DNA from: Rhynchosporium graminicola
Taxonomy: Eukaryota; Ascomycota; Leotiomycetes; Helotiales; Ploettnerulaceae
Length of the DNA: 64,000 nt
Assembly: GCA_900074885.1 (NCBI GenBank)
Contig: FJUW01000046.1
Coordinates: forward strand, 969,645-1,033,644
Reading direction: 5' to 3'
In this document: one piece after another, positions 35,771 to 48,699 of the stretch
Layout: every line of letters begins with the position of its first letter
Numbering within the stretch: position 1 is the first letter of the stretch
Made by a program: the position numbers and the translations under genes
Notes under the pieces: model-generated
Databases searched by the model: none
What the model saw: the letters and a program-made list of their open reading frames with translations, nothing else
What the model was told of the DNA's origin: nothing

Positions 35771-37729
35771 GCCCGCTGTAAGTTTAGTTAACATGTAGAT
35801 AGGACTAGGATAAGATTCATAGGGAACTCGCTACTATAGATTCCTACTTTAAGTCTATTTCTATTAATAAATCCGATAACTTACGATATTTACGTACTAC
35901 TTATACTTAACGTATTATCTCTAAAGTAATATGCGAAGACTTATGGAAACCCTTTAGCTCTATACTAGCTATATAATAGTCTAGATTAAGCGACTACCTT
36001 AGTAAAATATTAGATAGTCTCGATAAACTCAGCTAGGATAGACGTATAGTAAGCGTCTAGATAGCTCTTATAATACGAGCTCTTCAATCGCTATAGGATA
36101 ATACGACTACTTCACCTGTTCTCGAATCCAATAAATCTCCCTCTATAGGTTCTACTATAGCTGATAGTATCATCTCTAAGGTATTCCTTAGCCTTTCTCT
36201 ATTAATTAGTTTATCCTAAGTAGAAGTACTTCGAACAGATCTTCATACGATTGTGATTTTATTAGCCGATATTTAGAATTATACTTAAGCTAGTAGCTTA
36301 AGAATAACTATTAACTCCCTGCTCGATCGTACGTACTACGAAAGGTAGTATTCTTAGTACTTTAATCTACTATTACTAAATAATAGAAATAGTATAGATC
36401 TAGACTTAATAATAAATACTTACCCTCGAGTATTTACGCTATTCTTACGGATCTTAGCTCGGATCTAAGAAGATCTCCTGCTTAGTAGCTTTCTAAACTT
36501 CGAGCTAATAGTAATCTATCCTAGAGTAGAACTCCCAGAATACGCGTGAAAGCTTACTAGAAGGAAAAGAAAGATTATATTAACGAGGTATTAGCGAATT
36601 TAATAAAAGAGGCGAGTATACGTGCTTCCGGATATAGAAGAAAGGCGTTAAGAGGAAGTTTGATATTAGAACTTCCGAGTCCTAGGATATAATAGAAGAC
36701 TTAAAGCGTTATAAATAATAGGAGTAATATAAAGTATAAGTAATAGAATCCCGAGGACTTATTATAATAAACCTTCTATCGCTATAGGAGAAGATATAAT
36801 AAAGCTATAAGGAATACAAGGAAGCAGGAGAAAATTAAGTATTTAATAAGAATATTTCGATAACTTGCCTTAGTATATATTATTTCTTTAAATCGCTAGT
36901 TACTAGGGCAAACTATTAATAAATCTCCTTGTAATCGAGAACAACTCTATAATACTTATAGAGTTAAGTTACGTAATTATCTCTTTAGCGTAGAATATTC
37001 TAAATAATCCCTTAATCTCGTAACTTTCTTATCCCTTTTAATATCCTCTAATCTTACTTTTCGCGCCTTCTCTCTTATTAATATTATAACTTATATCACG
37101 AGTAGAATACCCTCTCGTAATATCTAGATTATAGATCGTACGAGAAGTATATTTCGTATAATCCTCGCGAAGAATAGTATAGCTAATACTAATAATACGA
37201 TATTAGATTAAGAGATAGTTATGTTCTTTAAAATTAGTAAGTATATTTATAGCTCGAATACTATTATACTAACTATACTTAGTATATTCATACCGAATCA
37301 ACCTTAGTCGAGCTAGTGACTTTACCCGCTGCCCTGTGATTATCGATAATAATAATAATATTCGCAGTATTACAATAAAAGCTATAGATCTAGTATCTTA
37401 CTAATTAAATCTATCTTCTTTAGTATTACTCTTATTCTTAGTATTATCCTTACTCTCCTCTCTCCGAAGCTCTCTTATATTATCGCTTCTACTTATTGTT
37501 CTGTTACTTAGCAGGTTATTACATAGTATATTAGGGAAATATCTAAGTTATAATAGGATATATATAAGTATAGATATACTAAATAAAAGAAGGCGGATGT
37601 TTACGTCTCGTGGAGAACTATATAAGATATTCGTATTAAGCTAAGCTGAATAGTCTATAATTAGATTAGTCGAAATTAGAGATACGAACGATATAGCCGG
37701 GGATGCTCTCGATAGCTATATATATAATT
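35771..37729 (+). pseudogene. Decayed plus-strand frame after the coiled coil, unrecognised
   Basis: From about 36000 to 36640 one plus-strand frame reads with RIP-type stops only, giving Leu/Ile/Ser-rich helical sequence with basic clusters near 36560-36620. It may be the continuation of the coiled-coil unit or the next frame of the same repeat. After about 36700 coherence drops. Copia-1 inserted at 37734. No known motif was seen. Confidence 0.3.
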
Positions 37730-37734
37730 CAAAT

Positions 37735-38222
37735 TGTGAAAATTGAGGGTGGAAATCAGCCGAAGGTCAGAATAACAGAATAATAGGTGATCAATTTGAC
37801 TTGCTTTGTTTGCTTGAAGAGAGCTAACTACAGGAGAGATTCTAGCTACTTATATAGCTATATGAGCTCTCTAGAATATTCCATACTACGTAATACAGAA
37901 CTCTATAGAAGAAGACACGTATACTGTAGAATCATACTACGTCAGTAGTACGTCAGTAGAAACCTCTAGAAGTACGATATACGTACTAGAGAGTAGTAAA
38001 ACTCTATCGAGAACCTTCATGGTAACTCTAATAGAGTATGCAGGGTACAGGCTGTTGACAAGGTACAGGGTGTAGGTGCCAGGTACAACAAGGTACATAG
38101 GCAAGGTACTGAACCAGGTACTAAGACCATGTACTGACAAGGTACAGGGTGTGTATGCCAATGCAGGCAAAACTGGCCAAGGTAATGGTAAACTGACCAA
38201 GGTACTGGTTACAAATCCAACA
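37735..38222 (-). repeat. Copia-1 3' LTR
   Basis: This 488-bp left LTR keeps more CpA than the right copy (for example GTACAAC against GTATAAT). Its right part holds many short repeats of the AAGGTAC(T/A)GG type between about 38040 and 38212, a low-complexity block that produces open but meaningless frames on both strands. Confidence 0.93.
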
Positions 38223-38404
38223 CGCCCCCTTAATCAGAGCCTTATAGTCAGTTTTAAAACAGAACTATATATAGGGTAAATCACTAATCGACTACCCTTG
38301 GGTTATTACAAAAGAAATATAATAAGGAATGGAAAAGCCACCTCGTAGCTACCCTCCTAGGTTAAATAAACCTAATTCTCTTATAACAATCTGAATTACT
38401 AGCT

Positions 38405-41400
38405 CTAATAAGCTAGTTCAAGGTGTTTTATAAACTCCTTAAATTTAGGCCTATCTAGGGCTTTAGTAAACCCGTCTGCCTTTTGCTTCAAAGTACTAAT
38501 ATAGATTAAATCTATAGTACCTTAATTAATTAGGTCCCTAACAAAGTGGTACTTCACGGCTATATGCTTAGTTCTCTCATGGAATTAAGGGTTTTTAGAG
38601 AGTAATAAAGCGCCGTTATTATCAGTAAACACCGGGAACCTCTCTTGGAAGTAATAGCCTAATTCAATAAGAAGTTGTCTTATATAGACCGCTTCTTTAA
38701 CTGCCGAATTAATAGCTATATATTCAGCTTCTGTAGTAGACTGAGCTATAATCGATTGCAACTTCGACTTCCAAGAGAATAAGCAGCTTCCTATATAGAA
38801 GGAATAGCCGCTAGTGGACTTAGCTGTACTAATATCTCCGGCATAGTCGGAATCGCAGTATCCGCTAACGTATTTACTAGAGCTATTAATATAAACTAAG
38901 CTTAGTTTAATAGAACCTTTAAGGTATCTAAGTACGTTCTTTGCAGCTAAGATATGCGTATCGCTAGGGTTACTAGAGAACCTAGCTAATTTGATCATAG
39001 CGTAGCTTATATCAGGCCTAGTAGCTAGCGTAAGGAATAGTAAGCAGCCTATTACTTACTGAAACTATAATATATCTTCCTTAGTAGCTTTATTAGGATT
39101 AGGTTCTAATTTGACCTTTAAATCCATAGGCGTATTTTTCGGTTTATAATCTGATAAGTCAAACCGAGCTAGTACCTTCTCTATATAGCTAGCTTAATAG
39201 AGCTTCATATAGCCCTGATCTCTATTATAGTCAATTTCAATACCTAAGTAGTCTTTTATCAGCTCTAAGTCCTTAAGTTTAAAGAAGTGTTTTAACTCTT
39301 TAATCAAGGACTTAATAGTACTTATATCAGGGCTAATTAGAGCTAGATTATCCACGTATATACAGATTATAATCTTAAGCTCTTTATTAACTAATATGCA
39401 ATTTTCGGATAGGATTAACTTAAATCCGAATTTATTAACTAATACCTCCTTAAGCGTAATAAACTATAGTCTAGCTGATTACTTAAGACCATATAACGCT
39501 TTCCAGAGTAAGAGGAGTTTATTAGCGTAATAATCTACGCCTTCGGGGGGGCAAATATATAAGGTATTAACGTCTATATCACTCTATGTAAAAGCGGAGA
39601 TCATATCGATCTTATATATATACTACTTATAGAGTACTACTAAGGCAAATATAAGACGCTAAGCTATTTGCTTAACTATACTAGTGTATATATCTAGGTA
39701 GTTTATACCGTATAATTGCTTAAACCCTTTAGCTACGAATCTAGCTTTGAGTTCGTAGTACTCGCTTTCTAGTTCTTTGATCTTATAGACCCAGCGAGTT
39801 TTTAGTAGTTTTATAGTCTTAGTATTACTATCGACTACTTTCCACGTATTATGGTTTTCAAGAGAGGCAATTTCTTTATTTATAGCTTTTAGCTAATAAT
39901 CCTTATAAGGACTATTTATAGCTTCTTTATAGCTCTTAGGCTCGTAGATAACTACTTCCGGATCCTTTTTAATAAGGATTCTTTCCGGATCAGGTGATAG
40001 CTTAATTTCTTTATCTGATTTAGAGCTAATAAAAGCTTGGCAAGCTAAGTTAATGACGTTTCTATATACGCTATAAGCCTCTTTCTGCTCTTGAATTAAT
40101 CGCTTATTATTCTGAATAGCTAAGGCTATATCAGGGTCTTTAGCTTGACTTCTAGTAGTAACGTTAGGTACCCAATTAGAGTAGTCCCTTCTACGTTTTA
40201 TACCTCGTTTAGGTATTTCTACTATAGATTCTTCAGCTATATCGTTAAAGAGATCAAGTTCTATATCTTCTATGACTTTTTCTTCATTTAATGAATTATC
40301 AGCCGTTTCACTATCGATTTTCTCCGAGTTTTCAGCCCTAGATAGGTCTAATTTAGGAGTATTTATAGGTGAAGAAATCACGCGATTTGAACAGTCAGAG
40401 GTCTCGCAATCGTTAAGTGTCTTATCAAAGGATTCTAATTCTTCCTTAGAGATCACTTCGTCCTTAAAGGTTAAATCTTCCTTAATTAGGACGTTTTTAG
40501 AGCTTATAATAGCTCTCTTCTCAGGTATATATACTAAGAAGTTATTTGCGGACTCATACCCTACGAGTATACCTCTATCGGACTTATCTTCAAACTTATT
40601 AGTCCTTTTATTAATAAGAACATAAGTAAGAGAGCCTAATACTCTAATATAATTAAGAGTAAGCTTTTTACTGAAGAGAACTTCAAAGGGACTCTTTTTA
40701 ATAACCGAATTATAAGAGCGATTCTTTATATAAGCTATTCCTTAGATTATTTGAGGCCAAAGGAATAAGGGTATATTCTTATCTGTACAGATAGCTATAA
40801 GCCTTTCTATAAGATATCGATTTTAACGCTCTGCTATACTGTTTTGCTCAGGAGAGTAAGGACTAGTATATTTATAAATAATACCTTTATCTTTACAAAA
40901 GATAGTCTATTTATTAGATTTAAACTCCCCGGCGTTATCTAGCTTAAAGGCTCTAATTTTAGCGACGATTTTTGATATACCTTGCTTAAATTAAGTAGTT
41001 ATCATATTATACTACTCGATCAAGGTATCGTACGCATCAGCCTTATGTTTTAGAGCGTATACCTAAATAGCTCTAGAGCCTCTATATGTAATAGTTAAGA
41101 AGAATCTTTCTCCCTTTAGACCTTTAATCTTAAAAGGGCCCGCTATATCTATATCAAAGACAGTAAGCGGAGGGGTATCCGATATAGGCTTAGTACTACT
41201 TATAGCGTGTATTTTACCGCTATTATAAGCAGAACAGTCAGATAAATCTAACCCCTTTTGGATTTTTAATCCTTTAGATCCTTCTATAGTCTTATAGATA
41301 AACTCCTTATTAGTATGCAAAAGACGCTTATAATATAGGTCTAATTTGCTACTTTTATTAGAGTCTACCTTAAAAGACACAGGCTCGAGCAGCTTATGAT

Positions 41401-42694
41401 TTACGTCTACTTCTAAGTAGTACGTATTATAATACTATCTAGCTTCTATATTAATAGAGCTATTAGATATATTTGCACCCTTTTTATTAAAGGTAACTTT
41501 CTAATCTTTATTAGTCAGTTCCTTAGAGCTTAGGAGAGTAGTTTTAAGGCTAGGTACGTAATTTACGTCTTTAATAAGTACTCTATCGCCTTCCCTAGTG
41601 ATTATAGGGATATCTCCTCTACCTATTATAGGCAAAATATCACTATTAGCGATAGTAATAGACTTCTTAGATACAGGTTTATAGTCTAATAACTAGCTTT
41701 TATTCGGTGTATAATGCTCAGAAGCGCCAGAATCGAGTACTATTCTATAGTTATATATAGTAGCGTAAGCTTGATCTGCTATACTACTATAACTACTACT
41801 ACTGCTAGTACTACTGAAAGAACTCATAAGGGCCTTAGTAGACTCCTCTTTTGATTCTTTAGCGCCTTTACCTTTCGACTTCTTCTTAGTCGATTTATTA
41901 GGTATAAGCTCAGGGTGCTTTATATAGCAATTTGCCTCTATATAGTTTGTTTTATTATAGTGACTATACTTCTTACTGCCTTTCGAATTCTTCCCCTTAA
42001 AAGCCTTATTAGCTTGTAAATCGGTAGAAGTATTCATTCTAGCCTCTTCTGATATAAGATCTCTTATTAAACCTTCTATATCGATAGAAGAAAGGTTATT
42101 AGAGATTTCTTCGTACTTCCTAGAAGCAAAAGAATCAAAAGAACTAGGTAAACCTTTAAATATAAGGCTAGCTAGTATAGGCTTTAGAATCTCATACTTG
42201 AGCTGCTTTAGGTAGACTGAACTAGCTTGAATTACGCTAGTATACTCGTCTATATTCTTATAAGAGGAGTAGGTATTATCGATAATACGATTTATATGCC
42301 TACTGATCTCCTCTAGGCTAGTAGAACCGTAGGTAGCTATAATAGCTTCCTATAGGTCTTTTGCGCTAGTCTTATCCTTAAAACTATCGAGGTTTTCAAG
42401 TAATATAATAAACTTAATAGCGCATAAAGCCTTCTTATTTGCACGCTCAAAATTAGCTAGTCTCTCATAGTATTTAATCGCTAGCTCAGGAGAGTAAGAA
42501 GTATAATTTATTCTCTTTTCGCCTTGCGCGTTAATACGTTCTTCTGACTTAAAGTAGAGAGCTCGGCTAGGCTTAGTCTTAGTACTGTTAATATAAGATA
42601 TAAAGCCGTTTACCTCTAAATAGAGGCTAGCCGCATTAAGCCACTCTATATAGTTAGAGCGGCCTACTAGCTTATCTCCCTTGAAGGAAGACAT
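38405..42694 (-). pseudogene. Copia-1 gag-pol, nearly intact but RIP-damaged
   Basis: One minus-strand frame runs from ATG at 42692-42694 to a stop at 38405-38407, about 1430 codons. Gag begins MSSFKGDKLVGRSNYIEWL. A CCHC knuckle near 41950 keeps its last Cys but has Tyr in place of Cys and His at other positions. The protease motif LDSGASEHY follows near 41725. Integrase shows a CSAY in place of CxxC near 41230, then FDIDIAGP, LDNAGEFK and an AER segment giving D, D and E. RT has YVDN at 39347-39358 instead of YVDD. RNase H and the tail include STTEAEYIA, TDNNGALLL and FHERTKHIAVKYHF. About two dozen TAG/TAA interrupt it. In the family the products package, copy and insert the element. It is not functional as written. 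Confidence 0.92.
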
Positions 42695-43442
42695 GATTCC
42701 TTATAGGCAGTTTAGTACTAAGTACTAAGAGGTCTTGAAAGTACGAGTTTTTACTCGTATAAGCTACTAAGTAGCTTGAAAAGACACTGACCTTATCTTG
42801 CCCTTGAAAAAGATAGTAGCTACGCCGAGCTTGCTATCTTACCGAGTTTTTCGCTTAGTCAAAATCAATAGTAGTGTACGGTAACTACGTCTGTCGTATT
42901 TGCTATTGAATTAACCTTACTACTAGGCCTAGTATTACCTCATAGCGCCTCAAGTACTACTATTAAGTAACTCTCTCCGAGGATAGCTTCTTATACTTAA
43001 TAGTAGCTTATATTAGCTGACCTGTGATATATGCTAAGCTAAATAGCGATCAGAAGCCATATACTACTGCTTAACGAGGCCTAGCTTCTAAACTAAGTCA
43101 GTAGTAGCCATGGGCACCCCGGAATAAGATCTTGGCCTTCGTACCTAGGGTCACTAGGTCGTCTCCACTTCCAAAGGCTTCGAGAGGTTATAAGTTATGA
43201 TTTCCCTGTAACTTCGTCTTAGGGTCAAGGGCCACGAGTCTGATTCGCTATAGCTGTGTTAGTAGGGCTTAAAGGGGCTAGCTTACTAGCTAGCTCTAGG
43301 CGAAAGAGTCGTTGAAAACGACTAAGTAACGCCTGATCAGGAAGCTCCTTTGTCGGTAAGGAGTAACGGAAGCGAGTTTAGGCGAGATCGATCGAAGGAG
43401 GAAGTGTCTGATTAGCTGATTTCACTAAGTGAATTGCTACTA
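42695..43442 (-). other. Copia-1 5' leader
   Basis: About 750 bp lie between the 5' LTR and the gag ATG on the minus strand. The leader contains a short hairpin TTCACT-A-AGTGAA next to the LTR at about 43423-43436 and no clear TGG-type primer site. I could not assign the primer. The same leader occurs in Copia-2. Confidence 0.6.
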
Positions 43443-43930
43443 TATGAAAATTGAGGGTGGAAATCAGCCGAAGGTTAGAATAACAGAATAATAGGTGATC
43501 AATTTGACTTGCTTTGTTTACTTGAAGAGAGCTAACTACAGGAGAGATTCTAGCTACTTATATAGCTATATGAGCTCTCTAGAATATTCTATACTACGTA
43601 ATACAGAACTCCATAGAAGAAGACACGTATACAATAGAATAATACTACGTAAGTAGTACGTAAGTAGAAACCTCTAGAAGTACGATATACGTACTAGAGA
43701 GTAGTAAAACTCTATCGAGAACCTTTATGGTAACTCTAATAGAGTATGTAGGGTACAGGCTGTTGACAAGGTATAGGGTGTAGGTGCCAGGTATAATAAG
43801 GTACATGGGCAAGGTACTGAACCAGGTACTAAGACTATGTACTGACAAGGTATAGGGTGTGTATGCCAATGCAGGCAAAACTGGCCAAGGTAATGGTAAA
43901 CTGACTAAGGTACTGGTTATAAATCCAACA
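43443..43930 (-). repeat. Copia-1 5' LTR
   Basis: This 488-bp right LTR is of equal length to the left copy; differences are C/T and G/A. Its inner end reads TATGAAAA where the outer copy has TGTGAAAA. The CAAAT duplication follows at 43931. Confidence 0.93.
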
Positions 43931-43935
43931 CAAAT

Positions 43936-46560
43936 TCAGACTCGCGAGGTATAAGTATAAAGGGCAGTTTTAGTTCTGTGCGCGAATCCTTAGTAGCTGC
44001 CTTTCCTAAGTATCCCTCGAAAGAAGCAGATCCGAAGCGTTAGTTATACCTCTAGAAGATAGTATATTAGAAATTCTATTACTAGAAGATATAATTAATA
44101 TTATAATAGGAGTACTACTAATAGCGATAAAGGTTCGGATCCTAGTAGGCAAGTTCGGATCCTAGGATATAGCTTTAAGTACTACTTCGGATATTAATAA
44201 AATTCGGGAATATATAGAAGAATAGCTTATAAACTAGCTATTCGAAGTTACTACTATTAAAATCGCTAAAGCAGGTATAGATTACGTAGGTTTCGGGCTA
44301 TATAAATCATAAGAAGAAGTTTTCTACTAGAAAATTATCTAAAGATATATTATAACGCTTAACTTAATACTAACTGCTAGAGGACCTTACGATAGCTTTA
44401 CTCTATAGGAGAAGGTTATAATATTATAGTTTATTAATATAGTTAGAGCCGGGATAAGTAATAAGAATTAGCGTAAATACTGTCTTTAGTAGAGAGATTT
44501 ATCAAATATGTAGAATATGAGTATATTATATACTCTTCTTTATAAGAATAGTAAGTTTAACTAGTATTATAAGAAGTTTCCTAGGAGTAAGTAGTCTTCT
44601 CAGTAGCTTATAGATACGATTATATTATAGGAAAAGTTTTACTCGAGCTATATTAAGCAGGTGGAGCTTCGAGTACTTAATAATACTTGTAGTAACTACT
44701 CAGGCCGAGCCGACCTCTAATATCTATATATTACTAGGATTCTGAGTATATCTGATTTAAGCTAGGATAATAGGACTAATAAGTAGTATTCTGAGAGGGA
44801 AGAGACGTCTTAGAAGCTTACTAGTAGCTATATAGTAGCTTTATTAGAAAGTAATATGAACTATCTTTTATAAGATACTTATATAGGATTAGGGACAAAT
44901 AAATCTTTTTTCGTTTCACTTCGACTTAGTATTTATACGCTTATCGGTATCTTCTCTATTCTACTTATCGCGGTAAGCGACCTTTTAGGGATATTCGCTA
45001 GTAAGATTCGGTTTTCGAAGTATTATAGTATTATTTAGTCTATATTAGAACCTATTATATAACTCTAGTTAGATTATTCCTAGGTAATAGGATTATTAAA
45101 TCAGATGTAAGTCTCGCTATTAACCGAGGAAGCGAATATTCACTTGACGTGAGAAAGTATTAACGAAGCAGTTAAGAGCGGTCTATATAACTCGTAGAGG
45201 TTTCTAGTCTTTACTAGTTGTAATATTATACCTTTCGAGCCGCTTATTCGTGCTGCGACTTCTATAGAGTAATTTGTAATTTATCGATTATCTGTAGACG
45301 TACGAAAGAGCTTCTTAGTAGAGCTTTCTTAAGCTATAATTTTCTCTTTTATAGTAATATAATAGATAGAGACTATTTAATCAGTATCTTTAATACGCTC
45401 GATAACTCTAAATAATTATTTAGTTATGTAAGCCTTACTGCTAGCTTAGCTCGATAGAACTAGCGAAGCTAGCTAGATAATTAACGATTACTATTATAGA
45501 ATCTTAAAGTAATAGCTTTATAATATAAGGGGCTATAATCTAAAGAAGTAAAAGAGGGTTATTAGAGGAAGGGTAGAACTATATTAATCTGATTCCTAGG
45601 TATATTATATACAGCACGAAATAATAGGTAGTGCAAGTAAAGTAAGTATTAGAACTATTAAATATTTATATTATATCTAAAGGTTATCTGAATTTTTAAG
45701 AAGTTTCTAACTACGTGAAGATCTAACTTATAAATTCCAGAAGCCTTCGAATAAATAAATACAGCAGATAAGAGTACTTATAAATTTACTCTAAACTAAC
45801 TCTCTCTCTTAACTCCTCTACTCCTCTTCTAAAACGGACTTATATCTTTTTATATAAAGCTATTAGTAATATCTATTGGAGTATTAATATAATATATAGT
45901 ATTATCTAACTGATACTTATTTATGCCTTAGACTGAATATTAGTTATTAGTTTTAGTAATAATTATATTTCTACTGATATTAATATAATTAATAATTTTA
46001 ATTAGATGTAATTTCTTATAGCTATTTAGTAGTAAGTAGATAAATTCTTTATTTTGTATCTGAATAGCGATATCCCTGGTACTATAGCCGATTTTGGAGT
46101 CTATATAAACTATTAGATGCGTTAGAATAAGTATTTAAAGGTTATATTATGTATAGGATATAATACGTTATATAAAAGTCTTACGCGCTAAGCTTAGTAC
46201 TAATCTCTTTAATAGAATACTATATGTTATTTTTGAGGTATATTAGCCGGATATATTTCAGAAAAGGGGTTTAGTCTAATTCGTAAGTAAGTATTTTTAA
46301 TAGTTTAGCGTTAAAGTATAAGTAGTAATATTCTGATAAGGCTTTAGTAGAGAATTATAATATTATCGAATTACTTATTCTATTATCTATAATTATCGAT
46401 ATACTTAATTTTTACTTGCTATTATATTTAATCTAGCTAATATACGATTAAGGGTTATAGTTAATACTTAAGCGGTATTATTTAATTAAGCTGATATAAG
46501 TAAAGGGTTAGTTTAAGTACTTGGAAGTTTACTCTTTATAGCTTTACTTATAATAATTAC
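43936..46560 (+). pseudogene. Decayed plus-strand coding remnant, unrecognised
   Basis: This is host sequence interrupted by Copia-1. Plus-strand frames read through RIP stops from about 43940, shifting frame in places, with a fairly continuous Gln/Ser/Tyr/Leu-rich stretch at roughly 44430-45620. No domain was recognised. RIP is heavy, so the unit was once repeated. It may belong with the plus-strand remnant left of Copia-1. Confidence 0.3.
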
Positions 46561-46800
46561 GCTTAAGAGTTAGAGTTAGATCTTAAGGTAGTATCGTGAA
46601 ATTAAGCTAATAAAAGTTAAGAGTTAGAGTTAGTATCTCAGTAGTATCGTTAGATTAAGCTAATAGGACTTAAGAGTTAGTTCGAGTACTTACAAGATTA
46701 CTTTTCGTGTCTTTATTATAATAACCTGCGGTTAAGAGTAAGAGTTAGTACTAAGGCGATATAGTTTACTCGAGCTAATATAAGGATAATTAGCTGAAGT
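46560..46800 (+). repeat. Degenerate tandem repeat with GTTAGAGTTAG core
   Basis: Three to four imperfect units of about 52-56 bp start with TTAAGAGTTAGAGTTAG and continue through AGTATCGT...ATTAAGCTAATA (units near 46563, 46617 and 46670, with a weaker one near 46732). The TTAGAG core resembles a mutated telomere-like TTAGGG motif, but RIP of a plain repeat explains it equally well. Confidence 0.55.
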
Positions 46801-47211
46801 GCTTAAGATAAGATTTCTGCGTTCTATCTACGAAGGGATAGTAGCTATAATAATTAGTTTATAACTGCTAAGATAAAGAAAATAATAGTAAAGCGATACG
46901 AAAGTTAGATAAGAGATATAAAGAATATTTTAATTTTCTTAAAGAATATAGATTAGCTAGTTAATCTGTTTAATATAATCCCTTAATATAGATATAAATA
47001 CTTATAGACTTATTCGGATCGTTATATTAACTTATAGATATTATTTTAGTTCGGAGCGATTTATATAACGCTAGAAGATCGATACTATATTTTCACGCGA
47101 AGTATCAGGGTAAATATATTATAAAGCCTCTGTAGTCTTATACTTTACTTTCCGGATATCTAATACTATTCTTATCTTTTCCTTATTATTACTTCTTTCC
47201 GGAAATTTTTT
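46801..47211. other. AT-rich DNA, nothing recognised
   Basis: No coherent frame. It ends in a T run at 47206-47212 directly against the Copia-2 LTR. No copy of the sequence found at the other end of Copia-2 is visible here. Confidence 0.4.
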
Positions 47212-47289
47212 TATGAAAATTAAAGATGGAAATCGGCCAAAGGTCAGAAGAATAATACGTGATCAATTTGACTTGCTTTGCTTACTTGA
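47212..47289 (-). repeat. Copia-2 3' LTR, outer part
   Basis: This 78-bp stretch matches the first bases of the Copia-1 LTR, from TATGAAAATT to CTTACTTGA. It is cut at 47289 by Gypsy-B and continues at 53830. Confidence 0.9.
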
Positions 47290-47471
47290 TGTGATAGGTC
47301 TGTGCGCCTAGTGCCTCCCACTCCTGTATTTCAGAATTAGAGAGGAAGGAAGAACCTTCTCTCCTTAGTAATTAGTTTCTATATTAACTAGAGTATTACT
47401 AGCGAACCTCCAGCGACTATTCTACTATTCTATTATACTTATTTACCTTAGCGTACTAAGTAAATATTATA
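47290..47471 (+). repeat. Gypsy-B 5' LTR
   Basis: This 182-bp LTR keeps the TG start while its right end is RIPed (TAAATATTATA against TGATCATTACA). It is the same family as the solo LTR at 9107-9288. Confidence 0.92.
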
Positions 47472-47473
47472 TT

Positions 47474-47482
47474 CTAATTACT
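47474..47482 (+). other. Gypsy-B candidate self-priming site
   Basis: CTAATTACT, two bases inside the LTR, is complementary to AGTAATTAG within the same LTR (47367-47375). The less RIPed solo LTR has AGCAATTAG, and the matching change on the primer side is also RIP-type. This fits the Tf1/sushi self-priming style, but nine AT-rich bases could match by chance. Confidence 0.35.
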
Positions 47483-47559
47483 TTTACTTAATATTAGCTT
47501 AAATAGTTATAATAGCTTAAAGCAGAGAATCCTCTATTACGTTAACCCGACTTATACTC

Positions 47560-48660
47560 TAGGATAACTCTATTAGGGCCTAGATAATACCCGGCGATAT
47601 ACTAGTAGATAACCTTTTAGTTCTATAAGAGAAACTCCGATCGCTAAAGAAATAGAATAATATCCTAGATAACCTTATAATTAAGTACTAATAAATATTT
47701 AGCGAAGACTTTACTTAATACCCTCCGGAAGTTACTATAAGAGTATGACTCTACTAAGCTTATATATCCGAAGACCTTACTCTAAGTATAAAGAGAGATA
47801 CTAATCGATTAATAACTCCTAAAGAATCGCTAATTCCTCGCTAGGATAAAAGTAAATATATAATTCTATCGGAATATAAGAGCAGAAGCTAAAGAGAGCT
47901 TACTAAGTACTTATAAGCTTATAACTAAGTCTTCTATTACGATACTGAAAAGTACTTAACTAATCTCGTTAAGATTAAATAAGTAGTAATACTACTCTAT
48001 AAGGAACCGGCGAACGCTTAGGAAAAGTTTAGAAAGTATACTTTAGATACTCTTTACAAGATAACCTAAGAAAGTTATAAAGAGTTCCTAGCGAATCTCT
48101 AGCTACTCCTTATCTCACGAAAGGTAGCTAACTTATAGGCCTATAAGAACGCTCGCTAAAAGCTAAGTTAACTAATTAGAGAGTTCGAAAATTACTTTAA
48201 AGAAAAAGAGAAATAACTCGAACCCTTTACTAAGCGCTAATTACGAGATATCTTATTTAATAAGATCCGCTTAGAGATTCGCTAAAAAATCGTTAAGAAT
48301 AACTAAGCTAATAGACTTTAGACCCGAGACTAAGTTATTTCTACTATTACTCTTTAAGAGACTTATACTCTATCTAGAAGTACTAATAATAATAAAAGAT
48401 AAAAGGAACCTAAAGAGCAGAAATATAAGGAGTTAAACGCGAAAAAGGACGACTCGTATAAGTACTAGCGAAGAACTAATAATTAATAAGATAAGAGCTA
48501 ATAAAAATAAGAAAGAAAGAAAGATCTAAATAGTATACTTATTAAGGATTAGCTAATAAGATAAGATATCTTTAAAGTTTAGTACTACTCTTATAACGAA
48601 TATAGATATATCTCTCCGAACTATCTAAAATCAAATACTAGTAATACTAAAGATAAACGC
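47560..48660 (+). pseudogene. Gypsy-B gag remnant
   Basis: The plus-strand frame contains gag-like helical sequence (a KFRKYTLDTLYKIT-like block near 48040) followed by a Lys-rich linker. The CX2CX4HX4C nucleic-acid-binding knuckle is at 48583-48624 with correct spacing, but all three Cys and the His are now Tyr, as expected from TGC/TGT to TAC/TAT and CAT to TAT changes. Many Gln codons are stops. Confidence 0.8.
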
Positions 48661-48699
48661 TAAGGAAAGCTATAACTTATAGTATCTTCTATATCTGGA

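Larger units (their letters stand above)
37735..43930 (-). mobile_element. Copia-1 LTR retrotransposon, minus strand
   Basis: This complete 6.2-kb Ty1/Copia element has 488-bp LTRs (37735-38222, 43443-43930) and a CAAAT target duplication (37730-37734, 43931-43935). LTR ends are TGTGAAAA...CCAACA. A purine tract (AAGGGGGCG on the minus strand) lies against the 3' LTR at 38223-38231. It is the best preserved element here: open stretches of 187, 137, 117 and 114 codons survive and the gag ATG is intact. It still has RIP-type stops and a changed RT catalytic box. Confidence 0.95.

Noticed and set aside
37937..38279. Open frames of 87 and 67 codons on opposite strands in the Copia-1 LTR (also 43645-43878, 53949-54182, 62399-62656)
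   Set aside because: They fall in the low-complexity GGTAC-repeat part of the LTR, recur in every LTR copy and do not extend into the element. They are chance frames.
40272..40625. 117-codon plus-strand frame (also 59035-59388)
   Set aside because: It is antisense to the strongly supported Copia gag-pol frame and is Ser/Leu-rich as expected of a shadow of an acidic Ser-rich linker.
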